Assembly (NCBI GenBank): GCA_036897095.1
Contig: JAYMSP010002498.1
Span: 1-23,909, forward strand
Direction: 5' to 3'
Origin: Plantago elongata
Taxonomy: Eukaryota; Streptophyta; Magnoliopsida; Lamiales; Plantaginaceae
Length of the DNA stretch: 23,909 bases
Shown: positions 1-9,161 of the stretch, in pieces
How the letters are laid out: each line of letters begins with the position of its first letter
How positions within the stretch are numbered: position 1 is the stretch's first letter
Position numbers and translations under genes: made by a program
Notes under the pieces: generated by a model
What the model saw: the letters and a program-made list of their open reading frames with translations, nothing else
What the model was told of the DNA's origin: nothing
Database searches by the model: none

Positions 1-252
1 ATCACTTGAGTACATGATCACTTGAAACAGTAAGAGCACTTTCAGAGTGCACTCAACACTCAATAACTGGAACAGTAGTGATTCACGTCAATACGCATAG
101 GTAATTCTAAATACAGGTCAACTTCGGTTTACAGTTAAGGGTCAAGATCAATAGTCGAGTCGCAGTTAGTAGAACGTCGTCGAGCAGTCGCAGTCGGGGT
201 TAGAAAGTCAGACAGATAAACAGGTACAGAAGGAAGAATGCGAGGTAGGAAC

Positions 253-408
253 AGTAGCACTTTAGCTTTCCCAGGGCCTGATACCGAAGGCTAGTTATCA
301 CTCACAGACAAATACGCACACAGGAGCAGACACGGAATTGAAAGGCAATGAAAAGTGGCACTTTAACTTTCCCAAGGCATGATGCCCAAAAGCCCGTAAT
401 CACTCACC
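253..408. repeat. Two diverged tandem copies inside the LTR
   Basis: Copy 1 (253-306) and copy 2 (354-408) begin 101 bp apart. Both carry the same order of words: AGTRGCACTTTARCTTTCCC, then a GG-CATGAT/CTGATACC block, then ATCACTCAC. They look like an old duplication in the downstream part of the LTR. Confidence 0.5.
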
Positions 409-819
409 GTTGGTATCTGGTATCTCAGGAGCTTCCGAAGATCCTGATAAACAGATAATAATACTGTTTAATAACTTAAGTTCCCGATAGTTTAATAGTC
501 TCTACGACGTTTTCTAGTCAATATCTTCGCCTTCTTACTATTAATTATGCTTTGTTGTTTAACTGCCACTTATTTCTATTAAACTAGTATCTCATTCGGC
601 TTCTGAAAGTTATTCAATATTTTATTCCTAACAAATGCACAGACGACAAGTCTGTCTCAGTATAATCTATCTCCGGTATAATTTCCAATAGATAATCCAA
701 CTACAGACAATAAGTATGTCCAACAGTCTTCCATCCTCCAACAGTATACCATTATAATATTATATTTCTAACTCCTAGTTGACGGCAAGTCGACATTTAA
801 TATGACAGTATAACTTAAT

Positions 820-1345
820 TTCCGTTACCGGGTAATAATTATCACTAATCAGTAATTAACAATACTTATCCCTTCATTAATTTTAATTATGATAATAATT
901 AACGCTAATTACCTGCTAATTAATTAACACTAATGATATTATTTAACGGTAGGTAACGGTAGTTAACTAAGACTAATGACAATTAACTAGCAGTAATTAA
1001 TTACGGTACTTAACTGACGGTTATTAATTACAATATTTAATTACTAACGATAGCTGATTAAGAATAACGGGAATTACTGAACTACATTAATTAACTAACG
1101 ATAATTTTTACCGAGCGATAATTAATTAATACTAACGACGTTAGTTACCAATAATTAATTAAGACTAATGATACTTACTTACAGTACTTAATTGATTACC
1201 ATAATTAATTACTTACAATAATTAATTACTAATGATAAGTTTTAACGTTAATTAACGATAATTAATTAGGACTAACTTATTTAGCTAATCGATAATAATT
1301 TACGATAAGTAACGGTAATTAATTACGGTAAAAATAATCGAACGA
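820..1345. repeat. AT-rich irregular repeat built on TTAATTA words
   Basis: About 500 bp is made almost wholly of TAATTAATTA, ACGATAATTA and ACGGTAATTA words in irregular spacing. The palindrome TTAATTAA/TAATTA recurs dozens of times. There is no fixed period, so this is a degenerate low-complexity array and not a clean satellite. It lies in the transcribed (R-U5) side of the proposed minus-strand LTR. Confidence 0.7.
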
Positions 1346-1719
1346 TCATTAGCGATAAAATAATAATAAAATACTGCGGCACTAACCGAGTGCACGTCGA
1401 GCGACGGGCAAAGTAACGACGTATCAAGCGGGGCCGGGACGGGACGAACAATAATATTAAACTAATTCCTCGTTCGTTTATTCGAATTTAGTCGAATTCG
1501 ATCGAGGAAATTTACCGGAGGTTGGTCGAGTTAACGACACGTATCCGGGGTTCACTATTCGGCAGTGGTGGAGGTCGACCGGAGGTTGGCCGGAGTTGGG
1601 CGGCGACTTCGCCGGAAAATGAAGAAAAGAGGGGAAAATGGAGGAAAGGAAGAAAAAAAACGAGGAGAAGAGCACGAGAGCAAGAGAGATGATGTGAAGA
1701 AGAATGGAGGATGGTGCAA

Positions 1720-1731
1720 CCTATATATAGG
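1720..1731 (-). promoter_or_regulatory. TATA box of the LTR
   Basis: CCTATATATAGG is a perfect TATA element. It is palindromic, so it does not fix the direction by itself. Minus is preferred because the sequence just downstream on that strand is a long CT-rich leader and because the proposed LTR start (2398) lies upstream on that strand. Confidence 0.45.
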
Positions 1732-2398
1732 CGAGAGAGCCGGTGGAAGAGGCGGTTTGGACGGCGGAGGCATGGCCGGAATTGGGCCACGTTGCTCGAT
1801 TCTTGCCCACTCCTTTCCTATCGATTCACGCGTCTGGTGATCATGAGGGAGGCGGCCGAGGGGTGGCGATTGGTAGGAGAGCCAGCTTGCACGTGGTCTT
1901 GTCGGCTTGGCGTGGAGAGACTCGAACATTGGCACGGAAGAAAGCTTGAAATGGGCACCGTGGTTCAACAATGGCGGCTGGAGAAATATTTGAGGAAGAA
2001 AGGAGGGTGAAATATCTAAAACAGCCCTGACTTGAAAGGAAGGAGGAGAAGGATTTAAGGGTACCTGGTTCTTTTCGCTATTATATTCAACTGGATCGTT
2101 CTGGCTTTCAAACGACTCGCAAATAAATTCCGAAAAAATGAAAAATTGATTCCCGGGCATTTGTCAAGTCGTTCTCGAGCCACTGGAAAAATAAAAATAA
2201 TAACTTTTTATTTCATAATTATTTTTATTACTATTTTATTCGTTAATAACTAAATCCTATTTTAACGTCGAATCCGCTCGGCGTTAAATTTCTAAATTCG
2301 ACCTAACTCACTTACATAATATTTTTACTCGTTCGAAATAATAAAATTAATTTTTTAAATAATTATTTTGATGTGTAACAAAATTCGCGGTTGTTACA

Positions 2399-2776
2399 AT
2401 GTCAGTCATAGATGGAGCTTTCATCTACCATAGAAGATCGGAACTTCCAAGATTCCTTTCTCTTTTTTTAGTTTTTTAAAATAGTCAATTCTAATATTCC
2501 ATGGTATTTTAAAAGTTATTGACATAATCAGCCAGTTCATAATTTTACAAACAATATTGTTTTTTAATATTATGAAACATTACAAAGTTTGTCCCATGCC
2601 TGAGGCCTTGGGTACAAGTCTGGTATAAGTACAGAAATCAGAAGCTAATGACGAGCCTAGCCAATCCGAACAATATCACACACCAGTAAAATTGGGCTAA
2701 TTTGTCTGGAGTACACTACACTATCCAAATTATGAGCATGGTACATTCAACTAATACTGCTACTAGGTACCATATT
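2399..2776. other. Intergenic, no gene seen
   Basis: I see no reading frame or RNA gene here. On the minus strand it directly follows the stop codon of the LINE fragment, so it may hold the LINE 3' untranslated region. An A-rich run near 2545-2565 (minus strand) could be the remnant of a poly(A) tail. Confidence 0.4.
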
Positions 2777-3600
2777 CTAGGAGCTACCACGTTTGGTTAA
2801 AGTGTCCCCTATACCATTCGCCTTCCAATAGACAAAAGAGATTTTCACACCCTGAATCTCCCGGATCTGGTAGGGCAACTCATTGATCAGTTGTTGGTAC
2901 ACTCGCGTTGGGTCCTGCAACATATACATATAAGCGAACAAGTAGTGAGAATCGGTTTGTATGAAAAGCGTAGATATATGTAGTGCAAGCGTAATTCCTC
3001 CCCAGAGGGCTACAATCTAAGCTATACTATTGTCCTTGGAGCCTATGTAACCACATGCTATTTGGATGAATTTAACATAATGGTCCTAGAAATACAACCA
3101 ATATTGGATTACGTGTATAGGGTCAAGCCATTGTTATTAAGACATGTGAAACCAGTAGAGGGTGGGGACCATGTACACATTAGGGATTGGGAGGGGAGAG
3201 GCCTTGACATACAGCTAAATCTTGATGGAGTTGGAAGCATTGGTGCTATAGCGACTGGAAAATCAAAGGGTTGGCTGCGGGATAACTTAAAGTTGCGGTG
3301 TTCCATATTACCCAAATCATCACTCTAATCAAAATGGTTGAGTTGAATTGAGTGGTAGTGCAAAAAAAGAAAAAATTAACCAAAGATCCCTTACTACTGT
3401 TGGGGGAGGGGGGGATAGAAAGACCGGAGACGCACGAAATAAAGACATTGAAGAAAAAGATTGTTTGGAGTTTCGTTGTGTTACTGTCAAAGGGGCCAGG
3501 CGGGGGTACTCATGATAGTTTGTCGATGTAGGACCGAGTAACCAAGTGAAAAACTGGATACGTGGCAAGGTTTGAAGTTTCCATATCCGGTGCAAAGTCC
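2777..3600 (-). pseudogene. Decayed 3' end of an L1-type LINE ORF2 (zf-RVT then RNase H)
   Basis: The minus-strand translation in several frames gives the usual C-terminal order of a plant L1 ORF2. Near 3540-3595, HRIWKLQTLPRIQFFTWLL matches the zf-RVT pattern (W-K-L, P-R/K, F-x-W-L). Around 3130-3180, GFTCLNNNG, followed after a frame change by RNPILV, matches the N-terminal RNase H strand (normally LNTDG, then NPG). From about 3015 to 2777, ALWGGITLALH, FIQTDSH, ISFVYWKANGIGDTLTKRG and a stop match the helix, the DS catalytic strand and the final YREANxxADxLAKRG motif. An in-frame TAG precedes IVALWGG where AEIWAL is expected, and there is at least one frameshift. The first catalytic Asp appears changed (LNNNG for LNTDG). 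It is a dead 5'-truncated copy upstream of the LSF2 gene. Confidence 0.75.
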
Positions 3601-3985
3601 ATAGCTGGCGGAGAGATCAAAAGGGTTATAGTCTGACTTGGCCAGAACAACTCGCCAGTTCACAAAAGTAAGACCTGAATAGGGAGATTAACAATATAAT
3701 TCAACTAAAATCAACTATACTTATATAATATTTTAATTGACTCATTAAAATTTACATATTTCAAAGTGACACATGTTATTGATCAATATTTTATATTAAC
3801 ACTTTTTTTCAACAAAAGTATTTTTATAATATTCAAATTGAACGAGCACAAATAAAATAAAACCGAAATGTAAAAAAATACTCCACAATTTTTTAATATT
3901 CTGAAATCTGAAGAGAGCACTGCACATCCATAAAAGAGAAAAGTTCCGACCACAAAAATGAAAATCTAGGAACAGAAGATTGTCC
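3601..3985 (+). promoter_or_regulatory. Upstream region and 5' UTR of LSF2
   Basis: AT-rich sequence lies between the LINE fragment and the LSF2 start codon. TATA-like words occur around 3721-3732 and 3790-3796, but I cannot choose a transcription start. No uORF or recognised operator stands out. Confidence 0.35.
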
Positions 3986-6900
3986 ATGGCAGCACGTACA
4001 ATGATTGCTGACACCACCTGCTTCTCCTTCTCTCCACCATCGTTGTGTATCGCACCTCCAATTCCAAACACTTCGCACTTCTTCTTCTCGAAGAAGACGA
4101 AGAAATCAACGCCACTCCTCAAGGTGTTTGTGAAAATGCCCGAGAGAACTGAATCAGGCAACCAGTCAAGAATTTCCACTACCGACCCATCAAAAGTGGA
4201 TGATTACAATACAGTCATGAAGAAATTAATGAGGAACCCCTACGAATATCACCATGATCTTGGTCAGTGTGCTCTACCTTTTCCCCTACATACTTTCCAT
4301 TTGTGGGGTATTCAACTATTTTATGTTTACCCTTTTTCTACTCCTTTCATACATCGGATATTTTCTCCAACGTCTTGTTCTTGGTTATCATCACATTACT
4401 ACTTTTTCTTGATTCTTGAATGCGTTCAAGGTAATTATTGTGGAAGATTAATTTTTTTTTTAAACAAATAGAAAAGGCCCGACTTTGTAGTTTACAAATA
4501 ATCCAAAATGCAAGTTAGGAATTTGGTAAAGTTGTAAATTTGACTAGTATTGTTAAAGTTGAAATTTGAGTATTGATTATATGAACAGTGTAACTATATT
4601 GGGTTGGCTAAGTTGTAAACTCATGTAAGAGTTAAAACTAAAAACACCATTTTTTTACTTTAACTCAATATTTTAACCAAACAACTCTTAGGTAATGTTT
4701 GGTATAAGATTTTCGTTCAGAAAATCAGGTTAAAAACACTTAAAAACATCTACTTTAATTTGATTTTCTGCATTAAAGTTCTATATCAATCACCTGTTTA
4801 TATTTTGAAAAAGTGTCAAACTTGTATATATATCACAAATTACAAAATCTAGGGAAAGAGCGGGTTTTCATTAGATATGAAAATTCCGTTTTTTTTTATT
4901 TAGGGTCTATGAAGTTTTATTCCTGTGAATTTTTATTCAGTGCAAGTGGTTTTTACAAACTGTTTGTGAGTTGGTTTTCAGAGTATGTGAATTTTAATGT
5001 AAAGAAAAGCTACAATTTTCATATCTAATGTAAAAACTGCTCTTTTCCTAGACTATTTAATTTCCTATACTGGGGAAAGAGAGCAGTTTTTCCTATAAAG
5101 TTTGCACTTTTGAGTTTTGATTAACCGATGGTAATGTAATTAGAGTAATGAAGTCATTGGGGCCAAAGTGCTCATATCGACAAAGGTTGGGGGATTGAAC
5201 AGTTTTGGCCACTTGAATATGACCTTTTTGACATTTTAGGAGTTCCTTTTCTATTGTTATTGTGGTTCAGAACTTCAGATCAACTCTGCATGTCTCATTT
5301 TAATTCAAGAACGTCTCTTCAAGGTTTGAATGGCTACTTGGCTAGTTCATTTATCTCTTGGTATAAAGCTTCGATCTTGCATTCTTTCTTTAGTTTTTGC
5401 TATAAGTTTTGGAACGAACCATCCTTTTCTGTTTACGCATTTAGTACTTTTTCAATCCTTCTTAAATCTAACTCTTCTGCCATTGATTCACCATGCTAAT
5501 CTGTTGCATAGTAATTTGTGTGAAGTCCCATATTATAAAGTGGATCCACATTTTGCTCTTCTATCCTTCCAATGTCTCCCACATGGGCCAAATTTGTTAT
5601 GACAAAAATTAACTTTGAAGTCCATGAGTAGTGCCCAAGATATCCATTGATTTTATCAAGTCATTGTAAATAACCTGGATGAATGTTCTTATGAGCTTAC
5701 ACAATAAATTCTGCATAGATTTTGGAGGTTGCGTAAATTTGTATATTGATTAAAAGACAGCCCCATGTGTGCTGTGCACCTCGCCATGTGAGGGCAAGGG
5801 AAGTTAGATGCACATTACACTGTAATTCCTTGATAAATGAGTCTGTATACTCTAGAGGCATGTTGTTGTGTGTTTAAACATAAACCCGACCCCAAATAAC
5901 CGAGTGTAGTCCAGCCCTGCATACGACCACAATGCATCGACAGTTTGTGCCAAGGCTCACAGTTTATAAGTTTTACTTCCTCCGTCTGCTAACAGGATCA
6001 AACTGTCTTGAATTACGTGCAAGAACAACAGTTTTGGTTAAATGTGTACAGATTACGTACCACTAAGTAGAAAAATTGATAATACTAGAGATTTGATATG
6101 GAACCTATTAAAAACTCTGTGACTTCAGGCATGAACTATACATTGATAACTGAAGATCTGATAGTTGGGTCGCAACCTCAGAAAGTTGAGGACATTGATC
6201 ATCTTAGACAGGAACAGGATGTCGCCTACATTCTCAACTTGCAGCAGGACAAAGATGTCGAGTACTGGGGAATAGATCTACAATCAATTTTAGACAGGTG
6301 TAAACAGCTTGGAATCCGTCACATGAGAAGGCCTGTAAGCTAGTCTTGTTCATTCCAATTTTATGGCACTTTCTTAACTGTAAAATTTATGTGCTGTTGC
6401 CTGCTTGAACCTTCAATATGGATACTAACTTCTCAATATTTATACTAAGTGACATTCTATTCGCAGGCAAGAGATTTTGATCCGGATTCCTTAAGAAATG
6501 GTTTACCAAAAGCAGTGTCCTCACTGGAGTGGGCGGTTTCTGAAGGGAAAGGAAAAGTGTACGTTCATTGTACAGCTGGTCTGGGAAGAGCTCCAGCTGT
6601 TGCAATTGCTTACATGTTCTGGTTCTCCAACAATGATGTAAGACACCTCCCCTGTTTACCTAGCTCTCTAGTTTTCTTACGTCATACTATCTTCATAATT
6701 GGTGGAATCTGAAGTTAGAATGCATGAAGCAGTTTCGTTTAGTCCTCCCCTGTTTCTTGAAAATTTATTGATATGCACACAGAAGTTGCTGATGCAAAAA
6801 AAATCCCCCTGAACATAATATCAATGATATACCCCTGGATGGAGCACAACTTTAAAGCTTTTAATGCAGACAAGGAAGCATATGAGGTTGCCTCAAGTTT

Positions 6901-7150
6901 GCGGTATATAGTTGTCATTAACACGGCTTCTGTACCTATGGAACAGCTGAATACAGCATATGACACGCTAACTTCAAAAAGGCCATGTGGTCCGAACAGA
7001 GAGGCCATTCGTGGAGCAACATATGATTTGGCCAAAACCGACTCCTGGAAGGAGCCTTTTGAAAGTTTACCGGATGATGCTTTTGCAAATGTATCAGACT
7101 GGGAAAGAAAACTCATTCAGGACCGTGTGCGTGCACTTCGTGGAACTTGA
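3986..7150 (+). CDS. LSF2: Phosphoglucan phosphatase LSF2, chloroplastic (four exons, 285 aa)
   Basis: Exons: 3986-4262, 6129-6334, 6467-6637, 6947-7150, all with GT/AG borders. The product is 285 residues, close to Arabidopsis LSF2 (282). Residues 1 to about 60 are Ser/Thr/Lys-rich, with a run of Phe before KKTKK, as in a plastid transit peptide. NPYEYHHDLGMNYTLI opens the dual-specificity phosphatase domain. The P-loop HCTAGLGRAP holds Cys196 and Arg202 (Cx5R), and Asp164 in ARDFDP is the expected general acid. The C-terminus (LNTAYDTLTSKRPCGPN to DRVRALRGT) is the family's conserved tail. There is no carbohydrate-binding module, as is normal for LSF2. Known role: it removes phosphate mainly from the C3 position of glucosyl units during starch breakdown. 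The start is the ATG at 3986; the frame also opens at a TTG at 3980, which is not credible in a plant. Intron 1 is long (1866 bp). Confidence 0.95.
4851..5050. repeat. Inverted repeat (foldback element) in LSF2 intron 1
   Basis: The left arm 4851-4885 (AGGGAAAGAGCGGGTTTTC and on) pairs with the right arm 5014-5050 in reverse complement. The inner 17 nt, CATTAGATATGAAAATT, match perfectly, and the rest differ at a few positions. About 128 bp separate the arms. A third partial copy of the outer arm, GGGAAAGAGAGCAGTTTTTC, lies just outside at about 5074-5095 in direct orientation. The pattern fits a small non-autonomous DNA transposon or foldback element. No target-site duplication was defined. 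Confidence 0.6.
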
Positions 7151-7700
7151 GATCACTGGTAACACCTTCGCCCCCCCTTCCAATCACATGATTTGCTTTT
7201 GTTCAGTTATATTCCCAGATGCAGTGGTCAGTTCATTTTGTTGGCACATATAACTGCGAACTACACTTGAAGAGTTATTTGCCTAAATATCTTTTCATTG
7301 TTTTAGATTAATTGTCACATGTCATCTTAAGTCTTACTAACACATACTTTTAACAAGTACATGATGAACCTTTCTCTTGTGATTTACAGGTTGCTGAGAG
7401 GGCAACACGGGGCTGTATTTCACACGGATTCAAGTACGAGTATCATACACTGTTGGCAAATAAGAGGAAGATAAATAAGACCCTGAGCATATATTTACAC
7501 TTGCTATGCTGATACAGGATGTTAGGAATGAACTTAGCCACATCCTGTAGGCCTCCGAGTTCAAATAATTATCAGTAGTTTAGTTAATGTAATCAATATT
7601 AATCTAAATAATGTATCACACTTGCAAGAATTTCACATTTGCACCTCCACTGTGGTGTAGTATTTGTTCGAACCGAGTATTGTAATGTAGTGTTTGCTTT
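7151..7700 (+). other. Probable LSF2 3' UTR with an intron
   Basis: Eight bases after the LSF2 stop comes a good donor (G|GTAACA, 7159) and, at 7388-7389, an acceptor (TTTACAG|GTTGC), so a 231-bp 3' UTR intron is likely. Neither side has a sensible reading frame. The polyadenylation site is not fixed; no perfect AATAAA is present, only AATAAT-like words near 7600. Confidence 0.35.
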
Positions 7701-8175
7701 TATAATGTTGCAGGTCATCCGATTTTTCTCCGATCCTCTGCTCACTTCTTATGAGTTGTGACAATGGAAACACTAAGACCCATAACCCATATATGATGTA
7801 ACCTGCATATTACTCACACAATGTGCATGATTTCATCTGGTAATATCGCCCACCATGCATCTTCAGGCCAGTCGTAGCACTAAACCAAGTACTTAGAACT
7901 GAGAATCTACGAGTGAATAATTGCAAGGAAACTTATAAACAAGTAGGATGATATTTCCTTTTCGATTCATCTATATTTTACGGGGTGTGAATTTGTTATT
8001 TCTCAAAAATCATTGATCTGATAGTATAAGTTTTAGTGAAACTCAAAGTATGGTCCTCACCCCTAAAAACATGTCTGTCTGTTACGATCAACAGGTTAGC
8101 AGGAGCAGCTCTGCTTGGACCAGTGGTGAAATATTTGTGATTACATTGATTCTGAGCTTGCCATTACGCAAACTT
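7701..8175. other. Intergenic, no gene seen
   Basis: The sequence between the LSF2 3' end and the tRNA gene has only short chance reading frames. The one that looks longest (8050-8283) runs through the tRNA and is not a gene. Confidence 0.5.
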
Positions 8176-8257
8176 GTGGACGTGCCGGAGTGGTTATCGG
8201 GCATGACTAGAAATCATGTGGGCTTTGCCCGCGCAGGTTCGAATCCTGCCGTCCACG
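8176..8257 (+). tRNA. tRNA-Ser (anticodon AGA)
   Basis: An 82-nt type II tRNA. The acceptor arms GTGGACG (8176-8182) and CGTCCAC (8250-8256) pair fully and are followed by discriminator G. The A box is TGCCGGAGTGGTTATCGGGC. The anticodon arm CATGA-CTAGAAA-TCATG puts AGA at 34-36, read as inosine-GA for Ser UCU/UCC/UCA. A long variable arm (TGGGCTTTGCCCG) is the serine identity element. The B box is GGTTCGAATCC. There is no intron and CCA is not encoded, as expected for a plant nuclear gene. A CAA triplet at 8169-8171 (-7 to -5) is the usual plant tRNA initiation motif. All arms pair, so the gene looks functional. It sits between the convergent LSF2 and ETG1 genes. Confidence 0.97.
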
Positions 8258-8273
8258 TTTCTCCATATCTGCG

Positions 8274-8277
8274 TTTT
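8274..8277 (+). terminator. RNA polymerase III T-run after the tRNA gene
   Basis: The first run of four T lies 17 nt past the tRNA (GCGTTTTGA). A shorter TTT directly after the tRNA (8258-8260) is probably too weak alone. Confidence 0.55.
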
Positions 8278-8282
8278 GATTA

Positions 8283-8435
8283 ACAAAACATCTTCAACCT
8301 ACCATAATACGTGCATGGTGTAGTCGTGCAATTTTGAGTATATTTTTTCATTTTTACTTATTCGATCATCCATGTTCAATTTTAACTACAAAACATTTTT
8401 AACCTACTATAATGCGTGTGTGGTGTAGTTGTGTA
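8283..8435. repeat. Direct repeat of 48 bp, copies 105 bp apart
   Basis: Copy 1 (8283-8330, ACAAAACATCTTCAACCTAC and on) and copy 2 (8388-8435, ACAAAACATTTTTAACCTAC and on) align without gaps with 40 of 48 positions equal. All eight differences are transitions. No coding sense is visible. Confidence 0.7.
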
Positions 8436-9161
8436 TGTAACTTCAAGGGTAAAGCTGTGAATCATGTATTCCTTGAAATTTGAACATTACTAATAAGATT
8501 GGTGTCGTGTCATCTACTTAACAATCTCACTAGCTAGAAATCAACTTCAAGATGTCCCGAATAAACTTTGGTCAACAGGTGAGCGAGTGAAGAACAGAAA
8601 AGGGAATGCAGGATATTGTGGCAAAAATGATTTCCAAGCATGTCAAGCAATTTGATCTAAACATAACTTTGCGAGAAAAACATGCAATGCTGCTAGTATT
8701 TTACTAAAAATAATATTAGTAATTTATTTGAAAACTATGAAATGATTTTTTTTCAAACGATTAAAAGGTGACTTGAACCTTCGATCTAATCAGGCATCTT
8801 AGCAATTAAATCGAACCTCACTGTGAACACCTATGAAATGATATTTCAATGAAGTTTTTTCCTTTCGAGAAAACTTGTTTTGTCAAATAGTAATTAGTAA
8901 GATATATAGGTATTATATGTACAGCTCGTATAAACATAAACAGCTGAAGAGTATTGCACATTTGCACCCAAGACCAACAAACACATTACATTGACTAGAT
9001 GTTTCACATTACAGGACTGATCACTAAAATTCTCAGGCATTTCACCTTTCAGATGAGTTCTGAAGCAGCCATAAAAAGATTAACTTCCTTCAAATTACAC
9101 TACCATTACTCTTACCGACTATTTACAACAATCATCCATATTATCAATCTCCAATGCCACA
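8436..9161. other. Intergenic between tRNA-Ser repeat and the ETG1 3' end
   Basis: AT-rich and without a supported gene, apart from the SINE-like trace listed separately. The part nearest 9162 will include the 3' UTR of the minus-strand ETG1 gene. Confidence 0.45.
8740..8840 (-). mobile_element. Possible tRNA-derived SINE remnant
   Basis: On the minus strand an A-box-like TTAATTGCTAAGATGCC (8793-8809) is followed about 15-20 nt later by a B-box-like GGTTCAAGTCACC (8767-8779), the internal promoter arrangement of tRNA-derived SINEs. Neither box is perfect, the flanks are AT-rich and no target-site duplication was found, so the call is tentative. Confidence 0.3.

Larger units (their letters stand above)
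1..2398 (-). mobile_element. Long LTR of a Ty3/gypsy-like retrotransposon, truncated by the left window edge
   Basis: Read on the minus strand, the block opens at 2398 with TGTAACAACCGCGAATTTTG, the TG-start common in long LTRs of plant Ty3/gypsy elements. AT-rich U3-like sequence follows, then a stretch that ends in a TATA box (1720-1731), and then a pyrimidine-rich leader of the kind found downstream of an LTR transcription start. Further on comes about 500 bp of repetitive TTAATTA-rich DNA and a short duplication near the edge. No gag, pol or convincing primer-binding site is visible, so the internal region either lies left of the window or is missing (solo LTR). If the right border is correct the LTR is at least 2.4 kb long. 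Reading frames of up to 201 codons inside it are low-complexity Ser/Pro/Phe translations and are not called as genes. Family and exact left end are unknown. Confidence 0.55.

Noticed and set aside
411..432. TGGTATCTGGTATCTCAGGAGC as a retrotransposon primer-binding site
   Set aside because: Only partly like the initiator-Met tRNA complement (TGGTATCAGAGC), not preceded by an LTR end in CA, and on the strand opposite to the LTR orientation inferred from the 2398 end.
1555..2160. 201-codon minus-strand frame, the longest in the window
   Set aside because: Low-complexity Ser/Pro/Phe/Leu translation of the LTR's CT-rich leader and U3; it has no domain, overlaps frames on both strands and runs through the TATA region.
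3980..3985. Start of LSF2 six bases earlier
   Set aside because: The codon at 3980 is TTG, not ATG. The first ATG in frame is at 3986.
3796..4179. 127-codon minus-strand frame over the LSF2 first exon
   Set aside because: It is the antisense shadow of the transit-peptide exon, with no recognisable motif.
6773..6946. Open frame upstream of and continuous with LSF2 exon 4
   Set aside because: It is in the exon 4 frame but lies between a proper donor (6638) and acceptor (6946). The conserved sequence passes directly from exon 3 (FSNND) to LNTAYDT, and the extra residues have no counterpart in the family.
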